Of a stretch of 64,000 nucleotides of DNA, positions 18,980 to 27,662 are shown in pieces. The notes beneath the pieces are model-generated. The model was not told the origin of the DNA and made no database searches. It worked only from the letters and a program-made list of their open reading frames with translations. Source of the stretch: Paenarthrobacter nitroguajacolicus (GTDB lineage Bacteria; Actinomycetota; Actinomycetes; Actinomycetales; Micrococcaceae); contig NZ_VNFK01000006.1 in the NCBI RefSeq assembly GCF_007786235.1, positions 281,091-345,090 of the forward strand. Reading direction: 5' to 3'. Numbering within the stretch: the stretch's first letter is position 1; every line of letters begins with the position of its first letter. A program made the position numbers and the translations under genes.

Positions 18980-20043
18980 GCAGCCAGCCGAACAGCTATA
19001 CGGACAGCAACAGCCACTACGCGGGCGGTACGACGCCCCAGGGAACGCAGCAAGGAAGCAGCGCTTCGGAGAACGGCCACGGTCACGCCGCTGAAGACCC
19101 GGCACGACAGTCGCTGCTGAATGTCCGTGCCGAAGTGGGCAAGGCTGTCGTCGGGCAGGATCCCACCGTCACGGGCATGCTCATTGCCCTTTTGTGCGGC
19201 GGTCACGTCCTCCTGGAGGGCGTACCTGGCGTAGCAAAGACTCTCTTGGTGAGGGCGTTGTCCACTGCCTTGAGCTTGGACACCAAACGCGTCCAGTTCA
19301 CTCCCGACCTGATGCCGGGAGACGTCACGGGGTCGCTGGTCTACGACTCCCACTCCTCCGAGTTCACCTTCCGGGAAGGTCCAGTCTTCACGAACATCAT
19401 GCTCGCGGACGAGATCAACCGCACCCCGCCCAAGACGCAGGCCTCCCTCCTGGAAGCCATGGAGGAGCGTCAGGTGTCGGTCGATGGCGTGTCCCGCCCG
19501 TTGCCGAGTCCTTTCATCGTGGCGGCCACGCAGAACCCCGTGGAATATGAAGGAACCTATCCCCTGCCGGAGGCCCAACTTGACCGGTTCCTCCTCAAAC
19601 TGACCATGCCGCTGCCCGGAAGGGCGGAGGAAATCGAGGTCATTCGTCGCCATGCCGGTGGCTTTGATCCGCGAAATCTCGCCGCAGCCGGCGTACGGCC
19701 GGTGGCTGGCGCCGTCGAACTTTCCGCTGCGCAGGCGGCGGTAGCGCAGGTGACTGTGGCCCCTGAACTCCTCGCGTACATCGTTGACATTGTCCGTGCC
19801 ACAAGGACTGCGCCGTCGTTCCAGCTCGGTGTCTCCCCCCGTGGAGCCACCGCGCTGCTCAACACATCCAAGGCTTGGGCGTGGTTGTCCGGCAGGTCGT
19901 TCGTCACTCCGGACGACGTCAAGGCGTTGTCGTTGCCGTGCCTTCGGCACAGGGTAGGGCTCCGGCCGGAAGCACAGATGGATGGTATCCAGGTGGACGA
20001 CGTCCTGGGCAGCATCCTCGCATCCGTCCCGGTGCCTCGGTGA
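18976..20043 (+). CDS. MoxR-family AAA+ ATPase
   Basis: 355 residues. A disordered, Ser/Gly/His-rich N-terminus (about 1-42) precedes an AAA+ core with Walker A EGVPGVAKT (about 81-89), a Walker B region LADEINRTPPKTQASLLEAMEE, sensor ATQNP, and the C-terminal lid. MoxR ATPases act as chaperone-like assembly factors, usually with a DUF58 partner. ATG 18976 overlaps the previous stop as ATGA; a longer frame would add 15 residues. The DUF58 partner follows 32 bases downstream. Confidence 0.93.
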   Translation: MSSQPNSYTDSNSHYAGGTTPQGTQQGSSASENGHGHAAEDPARQSLLNVRAEVGKAVVGQDPTVTGMLIALLCGGHVLLEGVPGVAKTLLVRALSTALSLDTKRVQFTPDLMPGDVTGSLVYDSHSSEFTFREGPVFTNIMLADEINRTPPKTQASLLEAMEERQVSVDGVSRPLPSPFIVAATQNPVEYEGTYPLPEAQLDRFLLKLTMPLPGRAEEIEVIRRHAGGFDPRNLAAAGVRPVAGAVELSAAQAAVAQVTVAPELLAYIVDIVRATRTAPSFQLGVSPRGATALLNTSKAWAWLSGRSFVTPDDVKALSLPCLRHRVGLRPEAQMDGIQVDDVLGSILASVPVPR

Positions 20044-20075
20044 GCTCTTTACCGGCCACGGCCAAGGTGGCCTGA

Positions 20076-21368
20076 ATGTACATCACGGGTCGTTTTGTAG
20101 TGCTGGCCCTGGCGGGATTGGTGCCGTTGGTGCTGCTTCCTGCGTGGAGCACCGTCCTGTTGGTGGTCGCTGGCCTGCTGCTGGTGCTCATGGTTGACCT
20201 CGTGGCGGCAGCCTCGCCGGCGAAGCTCGCACTGGAACGAAAGCAGCCAGGAAATGTGACGCTTGAGAGCAGCGTGGATTCCGAGCTGAGTGTCACCAAC
20301 GGCACCGGGCGGAAGCTGCGGGCTCAAGTCAGGGATGGGTGGCAGCCGTCCGCAGGCGCCGTCAATCCTGCCCAGTCCTTGGTGGTCCCGTCCGGCGAGC
20401 GTCGCCGGATGACGGTGACCTTGGTCCCGCGGCGTCGTGGTGATCTCACAAGCCCGCACGTGACCATCCGCTCGCTGGGGCCGTTGGGCCTTGCGGGCAG
20501 ACAGCGAACACGCGTACTCCCGGGCCAGTTGCGGGTCCTTCCACCGTTCCACTCGAAGCGCCACCTGCCCTCGAAGCTCCGGAAGCTCAGGGAACTGGAT
20601 GGCCGGGCCGCGGTCCAGATCCGCGGCGCGGGAACAGAGTTCGACTCCCTCAGGGACTACGTCCGCGGCGATGACGTCCGTTCCATCGACTGGCGTGCCA
20701 CCGCACGCCGCACGTCAGTAGTGGTGCGAACCTGGCGTCCGGAGCGTGACCGCCGGGTGGTCATTGTGCTCGATACTTCCCGAACAGCAGCCGCCAGGAT
20801 TGAGGACGAGCCACGGCTGGACACGGGCATTGAGGCTGCGTTGTTGCTCGCTGTGCTGGCTGAACGGGGCGGGGACCGCGTTGACTTCCTGGCCTATGAC
20901 CGGAGGCTTCGCGCCCGGGTCGATTCGGCGTCGAAAGGCAATCTGTTGGGACAACTGGTCCAGGCCATGGCCCCTTTGGAAGCCGAACTCATAGAACTGG
21001 ACTGGCAGCAGATCCCGGGGCAGGTACGGACCGTCTCGGCGCACCGCTCGCTGGTGGTGCTGTTGACAGCGCTCGACGGCGGCGCCCCCGAAGAAGGTCT
21101 GCTCCCCACGGTGGCGCAATTGTCCCGCCTGCACGTGGTGGTGGTTGCATCGGTACGGGATCCGTTGCTCAAGGAAATGAAGGAGCAGCGGACCACGGCA
21201 AGCCAGGTCTTTCGGGCAGCGGCTGCCGAGCGTGCGCTGCTGGAACGTGCTGCAGTCATGGCACAGCTCCGGCAGCTCGGAGCCGAAGTGGTGGACGCCG
21301 AGCCACTTGACCTGCCGCCCCTTCTGGCCGACACCTACATCCGGCTCAAAGCAGCCGGTCGACTCTAG
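20076..21368 (+). CDS. DUF58 domain protein (MoxR partner)
   Basis: 430 residues. Two N-terminal hydrophobic helices (about 5-24 and 26-43) are followed by a beta-rich region. The signature DYVRGDDVRSIDWRATARR leads into a von Willebrand A-like domain (VVIVLDTSRT). It anchors the MoxR ATPase at the membrane in related systems. ATG 20076 follows AAGGTGG. There is a 32-base gap from the MoxR gene. Confidence 0.9.
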   Translation: MYITGRFVVLALAGLVPLVLLPAWSTVLLVVAGLLLVLMVDLVAAASPAKLALERKQPGNVTLESSVDSELSVTNGTGRKLRAQVRDGWQPSAGAVNPAQSLVVPSGERRRMTVTLVPRRRGDLTSPHVTIRSLGPLGLAGRQRTRVLPGQLRVLPPFHSKRHLPSKLRKLRELDGRAAVQIRGAGTEFDSLRDYVRGDDVRSIDWRATARRTSVVVRTWRPERDRRVVIVLDTSRTAAARIEDEPRLDTGIEAALLLAVLAERGGDRVDFLAYDRRLRARVDSASKGNLLGQLVQAMAPLEAELIELDWQQIPGQVRTVSAHRSLVVLLTALDGGAPEEGLLPTVAQLSRLHVVVVASVRDPLLKEMKEQRTTASQVFRAAAAERALLERAAVMAQLRQLGAEVVDAEPLDLPPLLADTYIRLKAAGRL

Positions 21369-21388
21369 TTTCCTCAGGAAGGACTGCC

Positions 21389-22111
21389 ATGAACGCCCCC
21401 ATCTATCGGCTGGCACTCGGCGATGATTTCTCCAAGCTGGCGCCGGAGCTCCAGGAGTACTTTTCGCTGGCGGCAGGTACAGGATCCTATGGGATCGGCG
21501 AAGGAGTGTTCGACGTTGTGGGTTGCCGGCAGAAATGGCTGCGCCCCCTGCTGGCACTTACTGGAGGTGAGGAGGCTTTCTTTCCCGAATATGGCGAGGG
21601 CATCCCGTTCCGGATTGAGAACCATGCCCACGTGGATCCTTTCGGGCGTCCGGCCCTGACTGCCCGGAGGGAGATCTACTTCCCATCCGGGACAAGGTTG
21701 TTCCACGATACGACCAGCGCCATCACGACCCAGCACGACCAAGGTGGCGGCGAACCGGCCCGTTTAGTGGATCACGTAGGCCGCTATCGGCGGCTGGTGA
21801 CGGATTTGGACGTCAGTGTCACCGCTGAGGGCCGGCTTCGTGGTGTTTCCAAGGAGAGCCGCCTCTTCCTGGGTCCGCTGCGCATTCCTTTGCCGGCAGC
21901 CCTGGACGCCCGGGCCTATGCCGAGCAGTGGTGGGATAAGGACGAGGGAAAGCACCGCATCCAGGTCAAGGTCATTCAGCCGCAAATCGGTTTGGTGCTG
22001 GTGTATGCCGGACGCTTCGACTACAGGCTGGCACCTTACCTTCCAGGGGCCGCACCCGGAACGACGCTCCCCCGGTACGCGGAACCGGATCGCTGGGAGA
22101 AGCGGATCTAG
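21389..22111 (+). CDS. DUF4166 domain protein
   Basis: 240 residues. The sequence YRLALGDDFSKLAPELQEYF, GEGVFDVVGC and the ending with a compact beta domain fit DUF4166, a family of unknown function sometimes fused to or near oxidoreductases. There is no signal peptide and no clear catalytic motif. AAGGA lies seven bases before ATG 21389. It starts only 20 bases after the DUF58 gene, so it is likely the last gene of that operon, which is an uncommon addition to a MoxR cluster. Confidence 0.75.
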   Translation: MNAPIYRLALGDDFSKLAPELQEYFSLAAGTGSYGIGEGVFDVVGCRQKWLRPLLALTGGEEAFFPEYGEGIPFRIENHAHVDPFGRPALTARREIYFPSGTRLFHDTTSAITTQHDQGGGEPARLVDHVGRYRRLVTDLDVSVTAEGRLRGVSKESRLFLGPLRIPLPAALDARAYAEQWWDKDEGKHRIQVKVIQPQIGLVLVYAGRFDYRLAPYLPGAAPGTTLPRYAEPDRWEKRI

Positions 22112-22125
22112 CCTCACCCAATAAG

Positions 22126-22170
22126 CCTGGTTCCGGTCAGCTTGGTTCCCGTCAGCCTGGTTCCGGTCAG
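22126..22170. repeat. Three tandem 15-bp repeats at the 3' end of the MetE-like gene
   Basis: CCTGGTTCCGGTCAG occurs at 22126-22140 and 22156-22170, with a two-base variant between them at 22141-22155. On the minus strand each unit carries TGA in the same frame, so the MetE-like gene has three in-frame stops five codons apart. It lies between convergent genes. Confidence 0.85.
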
Positions 22171-23201
22171 CCCTGAGCCAGCTGGTCCAGTCCATCGGCC
22201 ACTTGCGTGAGCCTGGTCAGGATGTCCGTGGCTGCTGAGGGCTTGAGGTGTGCCAGTCCTGTAGATGGCGTGACGCGGATTCCCGAGAGCCCCGATGCCG
22301 GCAGGCCCAGCTGGCGCCACGGCTTCCAGATGCTTTCAACGACGTCCCCGGTCCGTGGCAGTTGCGCCTGCCCAACCCAGGTTGGCATCGCACCGGCCCA
22401 CACCCGTTTCCCGGCTTCGACACCGGCAGCGAGCAGCTCCCACTGGCGGGTGGTCAGGGCTTTGAGCGGGACAGCGATGCCGTCCGCACCTGCGGCAAAA
22501 ATCCGTTCGATGGGCGCTTCGATCTCCGGTACGGACACAACGGTCTCGACGGCGCCCGCGGCCTGCAGTGCGTCGATCACCAGTCGCCATGCTCCTGTCA
22601 CTTCCTCACCCGGGATGGACCGCAGGGTGCGGTAACCACTCGCGGTAGGGATGGTCCCGGCCATGACGGAGGCGATCTCCGGTTCGTCGATCTGAACCAC
22701 TATTCCGGCGCCCGGTACTGCTGCCGAGATCCGGCGGAGGTGCTCCGCGACCCCCGCGGCCAAGGACTCGGCGATGTCGCGGCGGGCGCCATAATCCAGG
22801 AGGGCTCGTTCGCCATTGTGCAAGTGAAGACTCGCGGCAAGGCTCATGGGTCCCATCAACTGAATTTTTAGTTCACCCGCGGACACGTCCTCCATGCCGG
22901 CGACGTCGGCCAGGATGTTGATGTCCGTTGCGAGGGCCGAGTGGGCGCGCTGGGCATCCTTGCCCGGCCTGTCCACCAAGCGCCAGCCGTGGGGCTGCAC
23001 ATCGATGGCCAAATCCACCAGCAGGGAGCCCGAACGGCCAACGGCGTCCGAACCTATCCCCCGATCGGGAAGTTCGGGCAGGAAAGGAAGATGGGGATCG
23101 CCCAACTCTCCCTGGATAATCCGGGTTGCTTCCGCGGGATCGCTGCCGGGCCACGGCCCCAGGGCCGTGGCGCTGGCGCGCAGGTCGTTCTCAGGCGACA
23201 C
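22167..23201 (-). CDS. MetE C-terminal-like (UROD/MetE superfamily) protein without zinc ligands
   Basis: 344 residues with the TIM-barrel pattern of the C-terminal domain of cobalamin-independent methionine synthase: GPMSLAASLHL, VVQIDEPEIASVMAG, and the end SGIRVTPSTGLAHL. It is about half the length of full MetE. The protein contains no cysteine at all, so the usual His/Cys/Cys zinc site that activates homocysteine is absent. Normal methionine synthase activity is therefore doubtful, although databases usually label this family so. GTG 23201 lies three bases after the chorismate mutase stop, so the two are co-transcribed. Confidence 0.8.
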   Translation of the reverse strand: MSPENDLRASATALGPWPGSDPAEATRIIQGELGDPHLPFLPELPDRGIGSDAVGRSGSLLVDLAIDVQPHGWRLVDRPGKDAQRAHSALATDINILADVAGMEDVSAGELKIQLMGPMSLAASLHLHNGERALLDYGARRDIAESLAAGVAEHLRRISAAVPGAGIVVQIDEPEIASVMAGTIPTASGYRTLRSIPGEEVTGAWRLVIDALQAAGAVETVVSVPEIEAPIERIFAAGADGIAVPLKALTTRQWELLAAGVEAGKRVWAGAMPTWVGQAQLPRTGDVVESIWKPWRQLGLPASGLSGIRVTPSTGLAHLKPSAATDILTRLTQVADGLDQLAQG

Positions 23202-23204
23202 GGA

Positions 23205-23594
23205 TCACGCCTGCTGGCTGGAGATCTGGTGATCCTCGGCGATGGCCTCGTGGTGGCGGATCACTTCGCTGATGATGAAATTCAAGAACTTCTCCGCAAA
23301 GGCAGGATCAAGGTGCGCATCTTCCGCGAGACGGCGCAGCCGTGCGATCTGGGCAGATTCCCGGCCCGGGTCGCCCGCAGGAAGCTTGTGGGTGGCCTTG
23401 AGGATTCCAACTTTCTGGGTGGCCTTGAACCGCTCGGCGAGGAGGAAGACCAGTGTGGCGTCAATGTTGTCAATGCTGGACCGGATGGACAGCAGTTCCT
23501 CCATGACGGCACGGTCCACGTGGCCGGCCAAGGAGCTCGCTGCCGGGTTGAAGGAATCGACGTCATGGGGAAGGGCGTTGTTCTGCTCGGTCAT
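23205..23594 (-). CDS. Chorismate mutase, AroQ class
   Basis: 129 residues. The all-helical CM_2 pattern is visible: ELLSIRSSIDNIDATLVFLLAERF, then KATHKLPAGDPGRESAQIARLRRLAEDA, and the last helix FLNFIISEVIRHHE. Such monofunctional enzymes convert chorismate to prephenate for Phe/Tyr synthesis in the cytosol. The first 25 residues are poorly conserved. It is the first gene of a two-gene unit with the MetE-like gene, a pairing whose metabolic logic is not obvious. Confidence 0.87.
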   Translation of the reverse strand: MTEQNNALPHDVDSFNPAASSLAGHVDRAVMEELLSIRSSIDNIDATLVFLLAERFKATQKVGILKATHKLPAGDPGRESAQIARLRRLAEDAHLDPAFAEKFLNFIISEVIRHHEAIAEDHQISSQQA

Positions 23595-23695
23595 GCATCC
23601 CAGTCTATGGTGTGGGGCGTTACCGTCGTGGGTGTTACCTGCCGGTGGAGGGGTGGTAGCGCGAGAAGTTCGAGGGCAGTTTCCCGGAGCACAGA

Positions 23696-23728
23696 AAGGT
23701 GCGCCCCTCGCAAAGAGGGACGCACCTT
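23696..23728. terminator. Stem-loop terminator downstream of the dpp-like operon
   Basis: AAGGTGCG pairs with CGCACCTT and CCCTC with GAGGG around the loop GCAAA. It lies 20 bases beyond the stop of the ATP-binding gene at 23748, where the minus-strand transporter transcript should end. Confidence 0.75.
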
Positions 23729-23747
23729 CGCTTCTTCCGAAGGCGGC

Positions 23748-25454
23748 CTAGCCGCGCAGCAGCGCGCGGTGCGCTTCCCGCCGTCGTGCTTGTTCGTCAG
23801 GGTCTGGAACCGGCAGCGAAGCTATCAGCCGCTTGGTGTAGTCGTGCTGGGGCGAACCCATCACGTGGTTGCCGATCCCCTGCTCCACCAGCTGGCCTTT
23901 GTACAGCACGCCAACCCAGTGGGCCAACATATCCACCACCGCGAGGTCGTGGCTGATGAAGAGCGCCGCAAAGCCGAACTGCTCCTGGATGTCCTTGAAC
24001 AAGTCCAGGACCTTGGCCTGCACTGAAACGTCCAGTGCGGACGTGGGTTCGTCGGCGATCAGGAGGCGCGGGTTGAGCGCCAACGACCTCGCCAGGGAGG
24101 CGCGCTGCCGCTGCCCGCCGGAGAGCTCGTGCGGGTAGCGTTGCGCGTACGACGCCGGCAGCTGGACTGACTCGAGCAGCTCACCAACCTTCTTCCTCGC
24201 CTCAGCTGCGCTGGGCTTGGTGTGGATGATGAGCGGCTCGGCGACGCACTCACCGATGGTGAGATGCGGGTTGAACGACGCCGCCGGGTCCTGGAAAACG
24301 AAGCCGATGTCCTTCCGCAGTGGACGGAACGACCGCTCCTTGAAGTCCAGCATCTCGTAGCCAAGAACCTTCAGGCTGCCACCCGTGGTGCGCGTCAGTC
24401 CTGCAATGGCCCTGCCGATGGTGGACTTTCCGGAGCCGGACTCCCCGACGAGTCCGAACACTTCGTTCTCCGAGACCGTGAAGCTGACGTTGTCCACGGC
24501 CTTAAAACCGTTCCTGCCGAACCGCCCCGGGTATTCGATGGTGAGGTTCTTGGCTTCCACCAGGACCTGGCCGTCCTGGTGGAGCCGGCCCCGGGCACCC
24601 TCCGAGGCCGAATGACGGCCAAGGTGCGGCACGGCAGCCAGGAGCTTCCTGGTGTACTCCTGCCGAGGTTCGGCGAAGAGGGTCCTTGACGGGGCTTCCT
24701 CCACTACGTCGCCCTGGTACATCACCACGACGCGGTCAGCCAGGTCGGCAACCACACCCATGTTGTGCGTGATGAGCACAATCGATGTCCCATAGTTGTC
24801 CCTGAGGTCGCGGAGGAGCTGCAGGATTTCGGCTTGGACTGTGACATCCAGTGCAGTTGTGGGCTCATCTGCCACGATCAGCCCGGGGTTCAGGGCGAGC
24901 GCGGCAGCGATGACCACACGTTGTTTCTGGCCGCCGGAGAACTGGTGCGGGTAGTAGTTAACCCGCGTTTCGGGATCAGGGATTCCCACCTTGCGCAGTG
25001 CCTCGGTGGCCCGTTTTTTGGCCTCTTTCGCGGAGACGCGGTGCCCGTCCGTTGAGTGCGCCCGGATACCTTCGGCGATCTGCCAGCCCACCGTAAACAC
25101 CGGGTTCAGGGCTGTGGACGGTTCTTGGAACACCATGGCGACGTCGCGCCCGCGGATCTTTCGGAGCGTGGACTTGCTGACGCTGATCACGTTGTTGCCG
25201 TTGATGACCACCGCGCCGGAACTGATGGCCGTTTCCGGGAGCAGGCCAAGAATGGTCTTGGCCGTCACTGTCTTGCCGGAGCCCGACTCCCCCACGATGG
25301 CAAGGACTTCACCGGCTTTGACGTCAAGGCTGACGTCGCGCACTGCGTAGACGTCACCACCATCGGTTGCGAAGGTGACCTTCAGCCGGTCAACAGTGAG
25401 GACAGGCTGGGCGGAACCGGCGTCGTCGGAGATGTGTCCGAGGTTGGTGGTCAT
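23748..25454 (-). CDS. Di/oligopeptide ABC transporter, fused tandem ATP-binding protein (DppD-DppF type)
   Basis: 568 residues with two complete ABC ATPase halves. Half one has Walker A GESGSGKT (about 55-62), signature FSGGQKQR and Walker B LIVADEPTTALD. Half two has GESGSGKS, LSGGQRQR and LLIADEPTSALD. Oligopeptide/nickel-type C-terminal elements follow each half. It powers uptake through the two permeases upstream. The gene overlaps dppC by four bases. Peptide specificity is inferred from the family; other small substrates are possible. Confidence 0.92.
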   Translation of the reverse strand: MTTNLGHISDDAGSAQPVLTVDRLKVTFATDGGDVYAVRDVSLDVKAGEVLAIVGESGSGKTVTAKTILGLLPETAISSGAVVINGNNVISVSKSTLRKIRGRDVAMVFQEPSTALNPVFTVGWQIAEGIRAHSTDGHRVSAKEAKKRATEALRKVGIPDPETRVNYYPHQFSGGQKQRVVIAAALALNPGLIVADEPTTALDVTVQAEILQLLRDLRDNYGTSIVLITHNMGVVADLADRVVVMYQGDVVEEAPSRTLFAEPRQEYTRKLLAAVPHLGRHSASEGARGRLHQDGQVLVEAKNLTIEYPGRFGRNGFKAVDNVSFTVSENEVFGLVGESGSGKSTIGRAIAGLTRTTGGSLKVLGYEMLDFKERSFRPLRKDIGFVFQDPAASFNPHLTIGECVAEPLIIHTKPSAAEARKKVGELLESVQLPASYAQRYPHELSGGQRQRASLARSLALNPRLLIADEPTSALDVSVQAKVLDLFKDIQEQFGFAALFISHDLAVVDMLAHWVGVLYKGQLVEQGIGNHVMGSPQHDYTKRLIASLPVPDPDEQARRREAHRALLRG

Positions 25455-26449
25455 GGCTTACCTGCCTCTGAAGGTGTTGACTGCGTTACTGGTGCTGCCG
25501 GGGTTCGACCGGCGCGCTTGCGTCCCCTGATCCGGGGATCGTTGAGGTCATTGATGCTTTCGCCCACCAGCGTCAGGCCAAGAACGGTGAGCACGATCGC
25601 GATGCCGGGGAAGACGCCTGTCCACCAAATGCCGGAGGAGGTATCAGCGAGCGCCTTGTTGAGGTCGAATCCCCACTCGGCGGCGGACGTCGGCTCGATG
25701 CCGAAGCCCAGGAAGCCCAGTCCGGCCAGCGTAAGGATCGCCTCGGAGGCGTTGAGGGTGAACATGAGCGGCAGGGTTCGTGTGGCGTTCTTGAAGATGT
25801 GCCGTCCGATAATGCGCAGGCTGGACGCCCCCAGGACCTTGGCCGACTCGACGAACGGTTCGGCCTTGAGGCGGATGGTCTCGGCACGAATCACCCTGAA
25901 GTACTGCGGTACGAACACCACGGTGATGGAGAAAGCACAAGAAAAGATGCCGCCCCAGAAGCTGGATTGTCCCCTGCTGATGACAATGGAAATGACGATC
26001 GCCAGGAGCAGGGTGGGGAAGGCGTAGATAGCGTCCGCCACCACAACCAGGATCCGGTCCAGCCAACCGCCGAAGTATCCGCTGAGCAGGCCGAGGGCAA
26101 CGCCCAGGAAGAGGGACATGACCACGGACACCACGATGACCGCCAGGGCCGTCTGGGAACCCCAGATGACTCGCGACAGGACGTCGTAGCCGCCCACAGT
26201 GGTGCCCAGGAGGTGCTTGCCGCTTGGAGCCTCCTGGGTGGGGAAGGATCCCGACCCGTCGCTGAGCTGGGAGTAGCCGTACGGTGCGAGCAGTGGAGCG
26301 AAGATGCTGGTGAGGATAAATAGTCCGCTGAGGACTACTCCCACGATGAGCATGCCTCGCTGGAGGCCCACGCTCTTCTTAAGGTGCGAGACCACCGGGA
26401 GCCGGGAGAAGAGCGGCTGCCTTGGCGGCGTCAGTGCAGGAGTGCTCAT
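25451..26449 (-). CDS. ABC transporter permease, DppC/OppC type
   Basis: 332 residues from ATG 26449. An N-terminal helix (about 30-55) is followed by a periplasmic-type loop and five further helices. The EAA motif region EAILTLAGLGFLGFG is typical of DppC/OppC. A longer frame to 26608 exists, but it overlaps dppB extensively and is not conserved-looking, so it was rejected. The start is two bases after the dppB stop, which indicates coupled translation. Confidence 0.9.
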   Translation of the reverse strand: MSTPALTPPRQPLFSRLPVVSHLKKSVGLQRGMLIVGVVLSGLFILTSIFAPLLAPYGYSQLSDGSGSFPTQEAPSGKHLLGTTVGGYDVLSRVIWGSQTALAVIVVSVVMSLFLGVALGLLSGYFGGWLDRILVVVADAIYAFPTLLLAIVISIVISRGQSSFWGGIFSCAFSITVVFVPQYFRVIRAETIRLKAEPFVESAKVLGASSLRIIGRHIFKNATRTLPLMFTLNASEAILTLAGLGFLGFGIEPTSAAEWGFDLNKALADTSSGIWWTGVFPGIAIVLTVLGLTLVGESINDLNDPRIRGRKRAGRTPAAPVTQSTPSEAGKP

Positions 26450-26451
26450 GG

Positions 26452-27543
26452 TCAGTACCTCACTCGGGGGTCGATGAGCGCGGCGATAATGTCCACGATG
26501 AAGTTGGTGACGGCAACGATGATCGCCAGCAACACAACGATGCCCTGAACGGCCACGAAGTCCCTGGCGTTCAGATACTGCACGAGTTGATACCCCAGCC
26601 CTTTCCATTCGAACGTGGTTTCCGTCAGGATGGCGCCGCCGAGCATCAGTGCGATCTGCAGGCCCATGACAGTGATGATGGGGATGAGCGCCGGCTTGTA
26701 GGCGTGCTTGGTCACCAGGCGGAACTCACTGACACCCCTGGAGCGCCCGGCCTCGACGTAGTCCTTCCCGAGCGTCCCAATGACGTTGGTGCGCACCAGG
26801 CGAAGGAACACACCCGCGGTGAGCAAACCCAGGGCGATGGCCGGGAGGACTGCATGGGCGGCGATGTCTCCCAGCGCCGCGAAGTTTCCGCTGCGCAGCG
26901 CATCCAACCAGTAAATACCTGACGGCGCGGCAAGGGCACTCATGGCCAACTCCGTCCGAGTGGAGGCGCGGCCTGCTACCGGGAACCAGCCAAGCCACAC
27001 GGAAAAGGTCAGCTTGAGCAGCAGTCCCGAGAAGAAGACGGGAGTGGCGTAGCAAAGGATCGCGAAGAACCTCAAGAGGGCATCGGGAGTCTTGTCCCGG
27101 TGTTGAGCAGCGATGAGTCCGAACGGGATGCCCACTGCAAGCGCCACGATCAGCGCGTTGATGGAAAGCTCCAAGGTGGCCGCGCCGAACGTGGTCAGTA
27201 CTTCCACCACGGGACGGCGGTCGGTAATGGTTGTGCCGAAGTTGCCGGTGATGAGCTGGCCAAGGTATTCGAAGTACTGGACCAGGACCGGCCGGTCGTA
27301 GCCGGCGTCATGGATTCTCTGGGCCAGGACGTCCGGGGGCAGACGTCCCCCCTGCGATGCCGTGATGGGATCGCCGATGACCCTCATCAGGAAGAAGACC
27401 AGCGTCACAAGGATAAAAACCGTTGGAATGATCAGGAAGAACCTGACCACGATGTATCTGCCGAGGCCTCCCCCGGCTTTGGACTTGCTCTTGGGAGCAA
27501 CGATGCCGGGTTCCGCCTCTGGCACCTCAATAAGTGTTGTCAT
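26452..27543 (-). CDS. ABC transporter permease, DppB/OppB type
   Basis: 363 residues. The first helix IVVRFFLIIPTVFILVTLVFFL (about 30-51, here split by charge) leads to the conserved loop and six helices in all. The EAA region DYVEAGRSRGVSEFRLVTKH marks the binding-protein-dependent permease family. An N-terminal tail rich in Lys precedes it. It lies between dppA and dppC in a four-gene transporter operon and is separated from dppA by a strong stem-loop. Confidence 0.9.
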   Translation of the reverse strand: MTTLIEVPEAEPGIVAPKSKSKAGGGLGRYIVVRFFLIIPTVFILVTLVFFLMRVIGDPITASQGGRLPPDVLAQRIHDAGYDRPVLVQYFEYLGQLITGNFGTTITDRRPVVEVLTTFGAATLELSINALIVALAVGIPFGLIAAQHRDKTPDALLRFFAILCYATPVFFSGLLLKLTFSVWLGWFPVAGRASTRTELAMSALAAPSGIYWLDALRSGNFAALGDIAAHAVLPAIALGLLTAGVFLRLVRTNVIGTLGKDYVEAGRSRGVSEFRLVTKHAYKPALIPIITVMGLQIALMLGGAILTETTFEWKGLGYQLVQYLNARDFVAVQGIVVLLAIIVAVTNFIVDIIAALIDPRVRY

Positions 27544-27618
27544 TTGTTACCTGCATTTCCTGCCCGTGGATTACGCGGGGTTGTCTCATGCGTGCTGACC
27601 ACAGCCGTGGTCAGCAAA

Positions 27619-27652
27619 GGAGGCGGGACACCTGATCAGTGTCCCGCCTCCC
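27619..27652. terminator. Strong stem-loop between binding-protein and permease genes
   Basis: GGAGGCGGGACAC pairs perfectly with GTGTCCCGCCTCC across an eight-base loop. It lies just downstream of the dppA-like stop (27663) and before dppB. This is the usual place for an mRNA-stabilising or partial-terminator hairpin that keeps the binding protein more abundant than the permeases. Confidence 0.75.
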
Positions 27653-27662
27653 CCGGGCGTAT

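Noticed and set aside
22126..22170. CRISPR array
   Set aside because: Units are contiguous 15-mers without spacers, and no cas gene is present.
22114..22320. Small minus-strand frame with LTGTR-type peptide repeats
   Set aside because: It is the 15-bp DNA repeat read in another frame, overlapping the MetE-like gene; unlikely to be expressed.
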